A stretch of 64,000 bases of DNA from Caldisericia bacterium (GTDB lineage: Bacteria; Caldisericota; Caldisericia; B22-G15), in the NCBI GenBank assembly GCA_026414995.1, contig JAOAHY010000001.1:55292-119291 (forward strand), written 5' to 3'. A program made the translations under genes and the position numbers. The notes below the pieces were generated by a model, which worked only from the letters and a program-made list of their open reading frames with translations, was not told where the DNA came from and did no database searches. Numbering within the stretch: position 1 is the stretch's first letter; every line of letters starts with the position of its first letter. This document shows, piece by piece, positions 27,899 to 36,642 of the stretch.

Positions 27899-28816
27899 TT
27901 ATTCTCTACTATATGGCTTACCAACTGATGCTGGAAATTCAATTTGTTTTTTGAATATCATCATAACAAGTAAAACAGAAATAAATGGGAGCATTAAGAA
28001 GAATTGATATGGAATTCTTTGAGAAATAACTTGTAATCTAAATGCAATAACCTCTATTGCTGCAAATAAAAATCCTCCGAGAATTGCTCTTTGAGGCTTC
28101 CAACTAGCAAATATTGCAATTCCAACAGCCATAAAACCTCTACCTGCTGAAATATCAGGAGTATAAGTTCCTGTAATAACAATTGGTAAATATGCACCTG
28201 AGATTCCAATTAAAATTGAACCAATAATTGTTGATAAAATTCTTCTTCTTGTAACATTTACTCCAACAACATCAGCTGCTTTTGGATTTTCACCAATTGC
28301 TCTTGTTTCAAGACCTATTTTTGTTTTGTAATAAAACCACCAAAAAATAATAATAATAAAATATAGAAAATAAACAACTACATCTTGATTTAAGAATGCT
28401 GAAACAATTGGTATTTTATTTAAAATTGGGATATTAATCCCGGGAGTTTTAGGTGCTCTTGGTGCAGTAAGTCTAACTCCAATTATTAATTTATAGAAAA
28501 GATCAGAAAGTCCTGTTCCTAAAATAACAAGTGATATACCAAGAACAAATTGGTTAACTTTAAATTTTTCATGAATTGTAGATAAAATTAGACCAAACAA
28601 ACCTCCTAATATAGCACCAACTATAAATCCAAAAATAGCATTTTGCGATAAGTAACTTACAATAAAACCTAATGAAGCAGATGCAAGCATTATGCCTTCA
28701 CCAGAAACATTAAAAATTCCAGCTCTTCCTGCAATTACTATTCCAAGACTTGTTAAAGTATAAACAACTGCATAAGTGATTGTTTGAGAAATAAATGAAT
28801 TTATTGCATTTAACAT
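27899..28816 (-). CDS. BMP-type ABC transporter permease 2
   Basis: 305 residues with about eight membrane helices, BPD_transp_2 family. Landmarks are AGRAGIFNVSGEGIMLASA, RAIGENPKAADVVGVNV and GRGFMAVGIAIFASWKP. It pairs with the permease at 28817 to form the channel of a nucleoside-type importer. The ATG immediately follows the stop of the upstream permease, and the gene is last in a four-gene operon. Its 3' end is 2 nt from the convergent HD gene. Confidence 0.93.
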   Translation of the reverse strand: MLNAINSFISQTITYAVVYTLTSLGIVIAGRAGIFNVSGEGIMLASASLGFIVSYLSQNAIFGFIVGAILGGLFGLILSTIHEKFKVNQFVLGISLVILGTGLSDLFYKLIIGVRLTAPRAPKTPGINIPILNKIPIVSAFLNQDVVVYFLYFIIIIFWWFYYKTKIGLETRAIGENPKAADVVGVNVTRRRILSTIIGSILIGISGAYLPIVITGTYTPDISAGRGFMAVGIAIFASWKPQRAILGGFLFAAIEVIAFRLQVISQRIPYQFFLMLPFISVLLVMMIFKKQIEFPASVGKPYSRE

Positions 28817-29866
28817 TTATTTTTTCCTCCTTTCAAAAGCCTCTCTGAAAATTACAATAAAAAGAACAATTAATGCTTGAGCAACAAAAACCATTTCAAC
28901 TGGAATCTGCATTGTTCTTTGAAGTGCATCAGCACCAACAAGTAAAACTGACATTAAAAAAGCAGCAATTGGAACACCAAGAGGATTTCCTGAAACAATT
29001 AGACTTGTTAAAATTCCAAAGATTCCATATTGTGCACCACTTGTTTGAGCAAAACCCTCAATTAATTTTTTATGTATATTAATAATTTCAAGAGTTCCGC
29101 CAAGACCAGCAAGAGCTCCTGAAATAAAGAATGTTATTAAAATAGTTTTGTGAAAATTTATACCAAAGGTTTGTGCTGAATCTAAATTATATCCAATTGC
29201 TTTTATTTCAAAACCAAGTCTAGTTTTTAAAATTAAAATATACACAAAAATTATTATAATAAATGCAAAAATTATTGAGTATGGAATTCCATAAAAAAAT
29301 CCAAGTGTTCCAGATTTCGGAAGAGGAAGAGTTATAGGATGACCTTCATAAGGATCTCTATAAAGAGGATTAGTTGCAATAAAATTTAAAAATTGCATAG
29401 CTACAAAATTTAACATTATAGTTGAAATTATTGGATTTATATCAAATTTCGCTGTAAGATATCCTGCAATTAAAGCAAAAAAACCACCTGCTAGAATGCC
29501 TGACAAAACTAAAATTGGAATCATAATAAAAGAAGGCAAATTTAATCCAAATTGATTTGATAAAGTTAAACCAATAACCGAGGCAATAGTTCCACCAAAA
29601 AGCATTTGACCAAATGCACCAATATTGAAAAACTTTATCATAAAAGGGATCGTAAATGCATATGTAGTAAAAATTAAAGGTATTGTTTTTTTAATTGTTT
29701 CTTGAAAGCCAAACCAAGATCTAAATGATGTTGTTAAAAGAGTTCTCAAAACTCTTAAAACATTATATCTAAAAAGTAAAGCAATTAATGAAATAACTAC
29801 AAATGCTAAAAAAATTGAAAGTAAATATATTATAAAAGTTCTTATAAATTTCTTTTTATCCCTCAT
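28817..29866 (-). CDS. BMP-type ABC transporter permease 1
   Basis: 349 residues, BPD_transp_2 family with about nine helices. Landmarks are KFFNIGAFGQMLFGGTIAS, NPIISTIMLNFVAMQFLNF and KAIGYNLDSAQTFGINF. It is the paralogue of the truncated permease at the start of the window. It overlaps the ATPase gene by 4 nt. Expected location is the cytoplasmic membrane as half of the import channel. Confidence 0.93.
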   Translation of the reverse strand: MRDKKKFIRTFIIYLLSIFLAFVVISLIALLFRYNVLRVLRTLLTTSFRSWFGFQETIKKTIPLIFTTYAFTIPFMIKFFNIGAFGQMLFGGTIASVIGLTLSNQFGLNLPSFIMIPILVLSGILAGGFFALIAGYLTAKFDINPIISTIMLNFVAMQFLNFIATNPLYRDPYEGHPITLPLPKSGTLGFFYGIPYSIIFAFIIIIFVYILILKTRLGFEIKAIGYNLDSAQTFGINFHKTILITFFISGALAGLGGTLEIINIHKKLIEGFAQTSGAQYGIFGILTSLIVSGNPLGVPIAAFLMSVLLVGADALQRTMQIPVEMVFVAQALIVLFIVIFREAFERRKK

Positions 29867-31398
29867 ACTTCTCCTCCTATCATAAGGAGTCCCATTTTGA
29901 ATTTATCAAAATCTTTTCTTTCAAAAATTCCTTTAATTTCACCTTTATGCAAAACAAGTATTCTATCACAAAGAATAAGGAGTTCATCTAAATCTTCTCC
30001 AATCCAAAGGACTCCACTTCCATTTTCTCTTGTTTCTATAAGTTTTCTAAAAATAAATTCAACAGTTGAAAAATCGAGACCAGATGTTGGATTATGTGTT
30101 ACAAGAACTTTAATTGGATTAACAAATGATCTTCCTATAATTACTTTTTGTATATTACCACCTGATAATCTTCTAATTTGTAATTCTTCTGTTGGAGTGT
30201 AAACATTAAATTTTGTAATTATATCTTTTGTAACTTTTCTTACTTCATCCCATTTAATTAAAAAATTTTTTTCAAGAAATCTTTCTTCAAAATGATGTCC
30301 TAACAAAATATTTTCAACTATTGTTCCATCTGGTAATATACCTTCTTTTATTCTATCTTCAGGAGTATAAAATAGACCTTTAGAAAAAACATCAATAGTT
30401 GTTAAATTTTTGATTGACTCACCATCAAGAATAATATCTCCACTTTTCATAAGTTTAGGATTAACAATAACCTGAGCAAGTTCTTTTTCTCCATTGCCAG
30501 AAACTGAAGCAACACCCAAAATTTCTCCCCTAAATAGTTCGAAAGAAATATTCTTTAGACCAACTGACTTTTCAGAAGGTTCAACAAAAAGATTTTTTAC
30601 AATTAAAACTGGTTGTTCACTTCTTTTTTGTGGAGGTAATTCAACCTTTGGAAGTGCACTTTCAGTTACTTTAAGGTCTTTTTCCTGAAACATCAATTTT
30701 ACTATAGCTTCAGTGGTCATCTCATTTCTATTTAATGTCCCTTGTACTTTACCTTTTCTTAAAATTGTTACCCTATCACATGCAAGCAAAACTTCTCTCA
30801 TTTTGTGTGTTATGAAAATTATTGTTACACCTTTTTCAACAAGAGTTTTTAAAGTTTTTAAAAGTTGTTGGAATTCACTTTCAACAAGAGAAGTTGTTGG
30901 TTCATCTAAAATTAAAAGTTTTGCTCCTCTAAAAAGTGCTCTAACTATTTCTATTTTTTGTTTAATACCTGCTGAAAGATCTCTTACTTTTACATCGAGT
31001 GGAAATTCAAATCCGAGTTCTTTTGAAATTTTAATTATTTTTTCTTTTTCCTTTTCATAATCAAGTTTATATTTATCATATTCAGTTCCAAGTATAATAT
31101 TTTCAAGGGATGTGAATTGAGGCACAAGTGTGGAAACTTGATGAACCATACCAATGCCAAGTTTTATTGAATCAAAAGGGGAAGAAATTTTAACTCTTTT
31201 ACCTTCAATATAAATTTCTCCTTCATCTGGAGTATATAAACCATATAGAATATTCATTAAAGTTGATTTACCAGCACCATTTTCACCTAACAAACCATGA
31301 ATTTCACCTTTATAAACAGAAAAATTAACATTATCTAAAGCAACAACTTCACCAAATACTTTTCTAATTTTTTTTAATTCAACAAAAATTTCCTTCAT
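29863..31398 (-). CDS. BMP/simple-sugar type ABC transporter ATP-binding protein
   Basis: 511 residues with two ABC domains. N-terminal Walker A is GENGAGKSTLMN (about residues 37-48), signature LSAGIKQK, Walker B LLILDEPTTSL; the C-terminal domain has ASVSGNGEKELAQ and LSGGNIQKV. It energises the nucleoside-type importer formed with the two permeases downstream. A stem-loop terminator separates it from the lipoprotein gene. It is paralogous to the ATPase at 412-1938, but the two are clearly diverged, suggesting different substrates. Confidence 0.93.
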   Translation of the reverse strand: MKEIFVELKKIRKVFGEVVALDNVNFSVYKGEIHGLLGENGAGKSTLMNILYGLYTPDEGEIYIEGKRVKISSPFDSIKLGIGMVHQVSTLVPQFTSLENIILGTEYDKYKLDYEKEKEKIIKISKELGFEFPLDVKVRDLSAGIKQKIEIVRALFRGAKLLILDEPTTSLVESEFQQLLKTLKTLVEKGVTIIFITHKMREVLLACDRVTILRKGKVQGTLNRNEMTTEAIVKLMFQEKDLKVTESALPKVELPPQKRSEQPVLIVKNLFVEPSEKSVGLKNISFELFRGEILGVASVSGNGEKELAQVIVNPKLMKSGDIILDGESIKNLTTIDVFSKGLFYTPEDRIKEGILPDGTIVENILLGHHFEERFLEKNFLIKWDEVRKVTKDIITKFNVYTPTEELQIRRLSGGNIQKVIIGRSFVNPIKVLVTHNPTSGLDFSTVEFIFRKLIETRENGSGVLWIGEDLDELLILCDRILVLHKGEIKGIFERKDFDKFKMGLLMIGGEV

Positions 31399-31404
31399 CT
31401 TATT

Positions 31405-31437
31405 AAAATAAAAATAGGGGAGGATAATTACCTCCCC
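31405..31437 (-). terminator. Intrinsic terminator/attenuator after second BMP lipoprotein gene
   Basis: GGGGAGG (31417-31423) and CCTCCCC (31431-31437) form a 7-bp stem, followed on the minus strand by TATTTTTATTTT. It is placed between binding protein and ATPase exactly as in the first BMP operon. Confidence 0.8.
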
Positions 31438-31458
31438 CTTTTAAAAATTTATTAATTT

Positions 31459-32466
31459 TTATGGATTAATTGCATCAAGTTTTTCAATTACTTGTATTTT
31501 TCCTGATGCAACATCATCTGCAATCTGTTTAACCTTAGCATTAATTTCATCACTTACATTTTTGATTGGAAATTGAGTGTATCTTGCTTTACCAGGCCCA
31601 TATTCAAGTTTTAAAAATCCTCCCTTTTCACCTTTTAAAACTCTACCGACAACTTCTCTTAAAGGAACTCTAAAATCAAAAAGATCTGCTGTTAGATAAT
31701 TTTGAGGAGCTTGAGATGCTTTGTCTGTATATTTCACTGTAATATAAACTGGTCTTTTTGCTTCTGCAAGAGCGTTATAAATACCGTAATTTCCTAAGTT
31801 AACTGAACTTAAAATTACATCTACTCCTTTTGCAATTAAACTTTCAGCTGCTTGTCTTGCTTTTAGTGGGTCATTAAAATCACCAGCGTAAACATAATCA
31901 AGTGTTGCTTTTGAACCTAAATCTTTAATGGCTTGTTTTACTGCATTTATTTCTCCATATGTAAATGGCATTTCAAGACCACCAATATATCCAATCTTTC
32001 CTGTTTCAGTTTTAAGTGCTGCAAGTGCACCTAAAACATAAAAACCTGTATGAAAGTTTCTATGGAAGTACCAAACATTTGGTTTTTTATCTTTTGGTTC
32101 GGTATCTACTTCAACAATAAATGTTACATTTGTATTTTCATCAGCAAGCTTTAATGCTGCTGAATTGAATTGTCCTCCATGTACCCATATAATATTAAAA
32201 CCATCTGCAATGTACTCTTTCATTACTCTTTCAACATCAGGAACTGCAACTTTTTCAGAATAAGCAATTTCAATATCATATTCTTTTCCAACTTCTTGAG
32301 TTGCAATATAACCTAATGTGTTATAATCAGCATCTTGAATTGAACCTGGCATAACAGTTGCAAGTTTAAAAACTGGCTTTTGTTCTTCTGCTTTTTTGCA
32401 AGCAGTCATAGGAAAAATAATTAATAAAGAGATTAATAATAATACTAATAAATAAAGTTTTTTCAT
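31459..32466 (-). CDS. BMP family substrate-binding lipoprotein
   Basis: 335 residues, with signal peptide and lipobox MTAC (Cys about residue 23). The Bmp fold is recognisable from FKLATVMPGSIQDADYNTLGY, VWVHGGQFNSAALKLA, KIGYIGGLEMPFTYGEINA and DVILSSVNLGNYGIYNA. It has low similarity to the lipoprotein at 2014-3021, so the two operons probably serve different ligands. AGGAGGTTA precedes the ATG. First gene of its operon, divergent from rpsP. Confidence 0.92.
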   Translation of the reverse strand: MKKLYLLVLLLISLLIIFPMTACKKAEEQKPVFKLATVMPGSIQDADYNTLGYIATQEVGKEYDIEIAYSEKVAVPDVERVMKEYIADGFNIIWVHGGQFNSAALKLADENTNVTFIVEVDTEPKDKKPNVWYFHRNFHTGFYVLGALAALKTETGKIGYIGGLEMPFTYGEINAVKQAIKDLGSKATLDYVYAGDFNDPLKARQAAESLIAKGVDVILSSVNLGNYGIYNALAEAKRPVYITVKYTDKASQAPQNYLTADLFDFRVPLREVVGRVLKGEKGGFLKLEYGPGKARYTQFPIKNVSDEINAKVKQIADDVASGKIQVIEKLDAINP

Positions 32467-32520
32467 AAATTAACCTCCTGTAGAAAATAAATTACAATTT
32501 TATTATAACATTTTATAATA

Positions 32521-32548
32521 TTGACAAAAATTTCTAATAATATAAAAT
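32521..32548 (+). promoter_or_regulatory. Promoter of the rpsP operon
   Basis: TTGACA at 32521-32526, 16-nt spacer, TAAAAT at 32543-32548, followed by a short leader with GGAGG. The same TTGACAA read on the other strand (TTGTCAA) may contribute to the divergent BMP promoter. Confidence 0.6.
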
Positions 32549-32582
32549 TTATATTAACCTGTTTCCTTTGGAGGTGAAAAGG

Positions 32583-32828
32583 TTGGTAAAGATAAAGTTA
32601 AGAAGGATGGGCAAAAAGAAAGAGCCATACTATAGGCTTATTGTAATTGATAGCAGAAAACAGCCCAAAAGTTCTTATATAGAAAGTTTGGGCAGTTATA
32701 ATCCACGCTCCGAAGGAGAAGAATTAAATGTAAACTTGGAGCGGTTGGAGTATTGGTTGAGCAAAGGAGCTCAACCTACAGATTCAGTTAAAAACCTTAT
32801 TAAAAAGTTGAAGGAGGTTAAACAATGA
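32583..32828 (+). CDS. rpsP: Ribosomal protein bS16
   Basis: 81 residues. The family N-terminus MVKIKLRRMG and GSYNPRSE are clear. I chose the TTG at 32583, which gives the canonical N-terminus and has GGAGG 8 nt upstream; a TTG five codons earlier overlaps that site. It is a small-subunit protein needed for assembly. Its stop overlaps the khpA start (ATGA). First gene of an operon continuing to trmD. Confidence 0.97.
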   Translation: MVKIKLRRMGKKKEPYYRLIVIDSRKQPKSSYIESLGSYNPRSEGEELNVNLERLEYWLSKGAQPTDSVKNLIKKLKEVKQ

Positions 32829-33055
32829 AGGATTTACTTGAGGAGATTGTAAAAGCATTGGTAGATCATCCAGAGGATGTTAAGGTACAAGCAGTAGAGG
32901 GTGAACAGGCTGTTGTTTATGAAGTAAAGGTTAGTGCAGAAGATATTGGTAAGGTTATTGGGAAACAGGGAAGAACAGCAAATGCTTTAAGAACATTAGT
33001 TAGAGCAGCAGCCAGCAAATCAGGTAAGAATGCTATGGTAAACATTCTCTCTTAA
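32825..33055 (+). CDS. khpA: KH-domain RNA-binding protein KhpA, copy 1
   Basis: 76 residues making up one KH domain with the GxxG loop in VIGKQGRTANAL. In Firmicutes and others KhpA (YlqC) lies between rpsP and ylqD/rimM and works with KhpB as an RNA chaperone affecting cell size and translation. It is coupled to rpsP and followed by two stem-loops. A second copy follows at 33144. Confidence 0.95.
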   Translation: MKDLLEEIVKALVDHPEDVKVQAVEGEQAVVYEVKVSAEDIGKVIGKQGRTANALRTLVRAAASKSGKNAMVNILS

Positions 33056-33108
33056 TAAGAGAGATATTCTTTTTCAAAACCCCGGAGATAAATACTCCGG
33101 GGTCTTCA
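33046..33108 (+). terminator. Two stem-loops after khpA copy 1
   Basis: TCTCTCTTAATAAGAGAGA overlaps the khpA stop and is followed by TATTCTTTTTC. A second, stronger hairpin CCCCGGAG (33080-33087) with CTCCGGGG (33095-33102) precedes TCTTC. Together they likely terminate or attenuate between rpsP-khpA and the downstream genes. Confidence 0.7.
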
Positions 33109-33143
33109 AATTATCAAAACAAATTTTAAAATGGAGGTAGACT

Positions 33144-33392
33144 ATGGCAAATGCATCAAACGCTTCAAATCTTTTAGAGAAACTTGTAAAAATTATTGTT
33201 GATTATCCTGAAAAAGTTCAAGTTAAAAAAATTGAGGGTTCATCAACAGTTATTTATGAAGTAAAGGTTGGGCAAGAGGACATTGGAAAAGTTATTGGGA
33301 AACAGGGTAAAACTGCAGAAGCACTAAGAACTATTGTTCAAGCAATTTCAAGAAAATCTGGCAAAAGTACAATAGTTTCGATTCTTTCATAA
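33144..33392 (+). CDS. KH-domain RNA-binding protein KhpA, copy 2
   Basis: 82 residues, single KH domain closely similar to copy 1 throughout (VIGKQGKTAEALRTIVQAIS; both share YEVKV and EDIGKVIGKQG). It has its own AATGGAGG and an N-terminal extension MANASNASN not found in copy 1. Tandem duplication is the simplest origin. The two may form a heterodimer or divide roles usually played by KhpA and KhpB (inference). Confidence 0.9.
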   Translation: MANASNASNLLEKLVKIIVDYPEKVQVKKIEGSSTVIYEVKVGQEDIGKVIGKQGKTAEALRTIVQAISRKSGKSTIVSILS

Positions 33393-33409
33393 GAATAAGG
33401 TAATCTAAA

Positions 33410-33814
33410 GTGTTAATTAAAAGACAGGTCCTTGTTAAATCCTTTGTAACAGAGGATTTAAAAAAGGATTTAATTGAAAGATTTAACAAATTAATTGAAT
33501 TATCTGAAAAAAGAATTTCAGAAATCGTCTCTGAAGAAAAAAAATTATTACTTACAGCACCCACTCTTGAACCTACATATCTACAGGCAGTTAAAAATAA
33601 AATAAAAGAACAAAAAGAGGAAGAAGAGAGGATAAAAGAGAATCTTATTAGAGAAAGAGAAAATATTAAACTTCTTAAAGATGGAGAATTTTATCTTCAT
33701 GGAATTGTAGAAGGTTTTGTTGATGTAAAAGAGGGAGACGATTTCTGGAAAAAAATTCAGGAAACTGAGATCATTTTAAGGGACGGGAAGGTTGTAGAAA
33801 TAAAGAATGAGTAA
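33410..33814 (+). CDS. ylqD: YlqD family protein
   Basis: 134 residues, GTG start. A helical, coiled-coil-forming middle (about 20-85, rich in Glu/Lys) lies between short beta segments MLIKRQVLVKSFVT and FYLHGIVEGFVDVKEGDDFW. The position between khpA and rimM is that of ylqD in Bacillus. Function unknown in all organisms I know of. It overlaps rimM by 8 nt. Confidence 0.8.
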   Translation: MLIKRQVLVKSFVTEDLKKDLIERFNKLIELSEKRISEIVSEEKKLLLTAPTLEPTYLQAVKNKIKEQKEEEERIKENLIRERENIKLLKDGEFYLHGIVEGFVDVKEGDDFWKKIQETEIILRDGKVVEIKNE

Positions 33815-34310
33815 ATATATAACAATAGGGGAGATTGTTTCTTTATGGGGGGTCTCCCCATCTTTTGTTATAAAAAAAGAAACAAATAATATCGAGAGAT
33901 TTAAAAATTTAGATAAAATTTTAGTTCAAATTGAAAACGAAGAACCAGAAATAATTCCTGTTTTAGAAGTGATTGATTATATAGATAGAGTAATAGTTAA
34001 ACTTAAAAACCAACCAAAAGATCCTTTGGAAAATTACATTGGAAGATATATTGTAATAAATATCGAAGAACTTAAAAAATTAAAAGAGGATGAATATTAC
34101 ATTTTCCAACTTATGAATCTAGAGGTTTATGATTTAGAAGATAAATATATAGGAAAAGTTACAAATTTTATCTCGAATCCATCTGCTAATGATGCTATAG
34201 TTATAAAAAATGAAGAAGAAATAATTATTCCATTTATGAAAATTTTTATAAAAGAGGTTAATTTAGAAAAAAATTATATAAAATTAAATAAAAAATTTGA
34301 TGAATTATAA
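33807..34310 (+). CDS. rimM: Ribosome maturation factor RimM
   Basis: 167 residues with the N-terminal RimM domain (ITIGEIVSLWGV...) and C-terminal PRC-barrel (about 95-167: YYIFQLMNLEVYDLEDKYIGKV, IIIPFMKIFIKEVNLE). It assists 30S assembly around bS19. The N-terminal domain is more divergent than usual (GVSPSF instead of GLKGE), but context between ylqD and trmD is decisive. Stop and trmD start share one base. Confidence 0.9.
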   Translation: MSKYITIGEIVSLWGVSPSFVIKKETNNIERFKNLDKILVQIENEEPEIIPVLEVIDYIDRVIVKLKNQPKDPLENYIGRYIVINIEELKKLKEDEYYIFQLMNLEVYDLEDKYIGKVTNFISNPSANDAIVIKNEEEIIIPFMKIFIKEVNLEKNYIKLNKKFDEL

Positions 34311-35068
34311 TGGAGTTCATTATAATATCGATTTTTCCTCAAATATTTGAATGTTATTTCTCTTTGAGTCTTCCAAAAAAAGCAATTGAAAAAGGAATAA
34401 TTAAGATATTTTTAATAAATCCAAGAAATTTTTCTGATGATAGACATAAAAAGGTTGATGATTATACATATGGAGGCGGACCAGGTATGGTTCTTATGTT
34501 CCCTCCACTTAAAAAAAGTATTGATAAAGCAAAAGAAATTTCAAAAGATACTCATATTATTCTTCTTTCACCATCAGGAATAAAATTTACTCAAAAATTA
34601 GCAAAAACCCTAACTCAATATAACTCTATTACTTTTCTTTGTGGACACTATGAAGGAGTAGATGAAAGAATAAAAAATTATATAAATGAAGAAATATCAA
34701 TTGGTGATATTATAACATCTGGAGGTGAAATACCAACTCTTATAATAATAGACACAATTTTAAGAATAATTCCTGGATTTTTAAAAAAAGAGGAAACAAA
34801 AATGATTGAAAGTTTTGAAGAAGGCATTCTTGAATATCCTCAGTATACAAGACCAAAAATTTATGAAAATTTTGAAGTACCCGAAGTTCTTTTGTCTGGG
34901 AATCATAAAGAAATAGAAAAATACAGAAAAAAAGAAGCATTAAAAAGAACTCTTCTTTTAAGACCAGATTTATTATTAAACAAATCTCTTACAGAGGAGG
35001 AAAAAAAGATTTTAAAGGAAATTTTTAATGAATTTTTTTCTATTGATAATAAACTAAATATAGAATGA
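34310..35068 (+). CDS. trmD: tRNA (guanine-N1)-methyltransferase
   Basis: 252 residues, SPOUT methyltransferase making m1G37 in tRNAs. Motifs DDYTYGGGPGMVLM (about residue 54), CGHYEGVDERI and ISIGDIITSGGEIPTLIIIDTI are intact, including the trefoil-knot SAM site. No Shine-Dalgarno; translation probably depends on coupling to rimM. Overlaps the following methyltransferase gene by 4 nt. Confidence 0.97.
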   Translation: MEFIIISIFPQIFECYFSLSLPKKAIEKGIIKIFLINPRNFSDDRHKKVDDYTYGGGPGMVLMFPPLKKSIDKAKEISKDTHIILLSPSGIKFTQKLAKTLTQYNSITFLCGHYEGVDERIKNYINEEISIGDIITSGGEIPTLIIIDTILRIIPGFLKKEETKMIESFEEGILEYPQYTRPKIYENFEVPEVLLSGNHKEIEKYRKKEALKRTLLLRPDLLLNKSLTEEEKKILKEIFNEFFSIDNKLNIE

Positions 35069-35658
35069 GAATTTATATAGCATTAATACATTATCCAGTT
35101 TATGATATAAATAAGAAAATAATAGTATCATCAATAGTTCCTTATGATATTGTTGATATAAGTAGAGCTGGAAGAACTTTTGGTGTTAAAAAATATTTTA
35201 TAGTCCATCCTTTCAAAGCACAAAGAGAAACTATTAAAAGAATTATTAATTTTTGGACAAAAGAAAGGGGTAGTTTTTATAATGAAGATAGAAAAGAAGC
35301 TCTTAAAATTGTAAGCATTAAAAGAAATTTAAATGAGGTAATAAAATATATTGAGAACGAAGAAAAAGAAAAACCAAAAATTATTTTAACAAGTGCAAGA
35401 AAATTTGATAATAATATTTCATATAGATTTTTAAAAGAAATCATAGTTCAATATCCTGTTCTTCTTGTTTTTGGAACAGGATGGGGTATTGTTGTTGATA
35501 AAGTTAAATATGATTATATTTTAGAACCGATATTTGGTTTTCCTAAAGAAAATAATTATAATCACTTGACAGTAAGATCTGCTTGTTCAATTATTCTTGA
35601 TAGAATAACTCAATTATTTTCTTCTCAAAGCATAAATAAAAATTGGAGCTCCGATTAA
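35065..35658 (+). CDS. SPOUT-type RNA methyltransferase downstream of TrmD
   Basis: 197 residues. MRIYIALIHYPVYDINKKIIVSSIVPYDIVDISRAGRTFGVKKYFIV matches the RNA methyltransferase domain that follows trmD in Aquifex, Thermotoga and Deltaproteobacteria, sometimes fused to it. LLVFGTGWGI and HLTVRSACSIILDR form the SAM-binding knot region. The target RNA is unknown. The last 15 codons overlap the convergent FecCD permease gene (35614-35658). Confidence 0.85.
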   Translation: MRIYIALIHYPVYDINKKIIVSSIVPYDIVDISRAGRTFGVKKYFIVHPFKAQRETIKRIINFWTKERGSFYNEDRKEALKIVSIKRNLNEVIKYIENEEKEKPKIILTSARKFDNNISYRFLKEIIVQYPVLLVFGTGWGIVVDKVKYDYILEPIFGFPKENNYNHLTVRSACSIILDRITQLFSSQSINKNWSSD

Positions 35659-36642
35659 AGAAGTTAAAATACCAATAGGAATTTCAGATGGAGTTAAAGT
35701 TCTTGCTATATTATCAATTAATAAAAGGTAAAATGAACCAAAAAAAATTGAAAAAGTAGTTAGTTTCCTAAAATCAGAACCTATTAAAAATCTCCCAATA
35801 TGAGGTACAGCAAGACCAACCCAACCTATTATTCCTGAAATTGAAACCGAAGTTGCTGTTAAAATTGTTGTTAAAATAATAATTAAACCCTTTAATAATT
35901 TAGGATTTTCCCCAAGAGATATTGCTTCTTCATCTCCAAGAGAAACAATGTTTAATTTCCATCTTAATAAAAAAAGGAAAATTATACAAAACAAAAAAAT
36001 TGGGAAAGTTGAATATAGTTCAATTTTTGAAATTGAATTAAATGAACCCATCAGCCAGAAAACAATAGTTGGTAGTTTCTGCATTGGATCAAGATAATAT
36101 TTAATCAATGATAAAAGTGAAGAAAATATATTTCCAACAATAAATCCTGATAAAACTAAATTTATGTTTGAAGTAGTTCTAAAACTTCCACTTATATAAT
36201 AAGTTAACAATACAGATAAGATTCCAAATATAAAGGATAAAATTTCAATATAGAAAAAATTTTTGCCAATTAAAACACCTAATGCAGCTCCAAATCCAGC
36301 ACCACCAGATATTCCAAGAATATAAGGAGATACAAGTGGATTATTAAAGATCCCCTGCAGTGATAAACCACTAATTGAAAGAGATGAACCAACTAGCATT
36401 GATATAAGAATTCTTGGTAACCTAATATCAAAAACAATTAACTTTATATTAGGATCCAATTGATAGTCTTTTAGATTAAAAAAAGATAAAAAAAGTTTAA
36501 TAATATCACTTATTTTAATTGAGTACCTTCCTATTGAAATTGAAAATAAAAATAAAATTAAATTTAATAAGATTAAAATAATAATTATAATTATAAAGGT
36601 ATCTCTATAACTTTTCTTTTGGTATAATGAATTTTTTTCCAT
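35614..36642 (-). CDS. FecCD-type ABC transporter permease (metal-siderophore/corrinoid class)
   Basis: 342 residues with about nine or ten helices. Family landmarks are RLPRILISMLVGSSLSISGLSLQGIFNNPLVSPYILGISGGAGFGAALG, GFIVGNIFSS and SISGIIGWVGLAVPHIGR. FecCD permeases import Fe-siderophores, haem, cobalamin or oxyanions such as molybdate. It overlaps the ATPase gene by 38 nt and is the last gene of a five-gene operon. Substrate unknown; see the operon's NTPase and DUF364 genes. Confidence 0.93.
   Translation of the reverse strand: MEKNSLYQKKSYRDTFIIIIIILILLNLILFLFSISIGRYSIKISDIIKLFLSFFNLKDYQLDPNIKLIVFDIRLPRILISMLVGSSLSISGLSLQGIFNNPLVSPYILGISGGAGFGAALGVLIGKNFFYIEILSFIFGILSVLLTYYISGSFRTTSNINLVLSGFIVGNIFSSLLSLIKYYLDPMQKLPTIVFWLMGSFNSISKIELYSTFPIFLFCIIFLFLLRWKLNIVSLGDEEAISLGENPKLLKGLIIILTTILTATSVSISGIIGWVGLAVPHIGRFLIGSDFRKLTTFSIFFGSFYLLLIDNIARTLTPSEIPIGILTSLIGAPIFIYALRRK

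Noticed and set aside
26100-28000. CRISPR array or other cas genes near the HD protein
   Set aside because: I looked for regularly spaced direct repeats and cas-like neighbours; only tmRNA and ABC permease genes are there.
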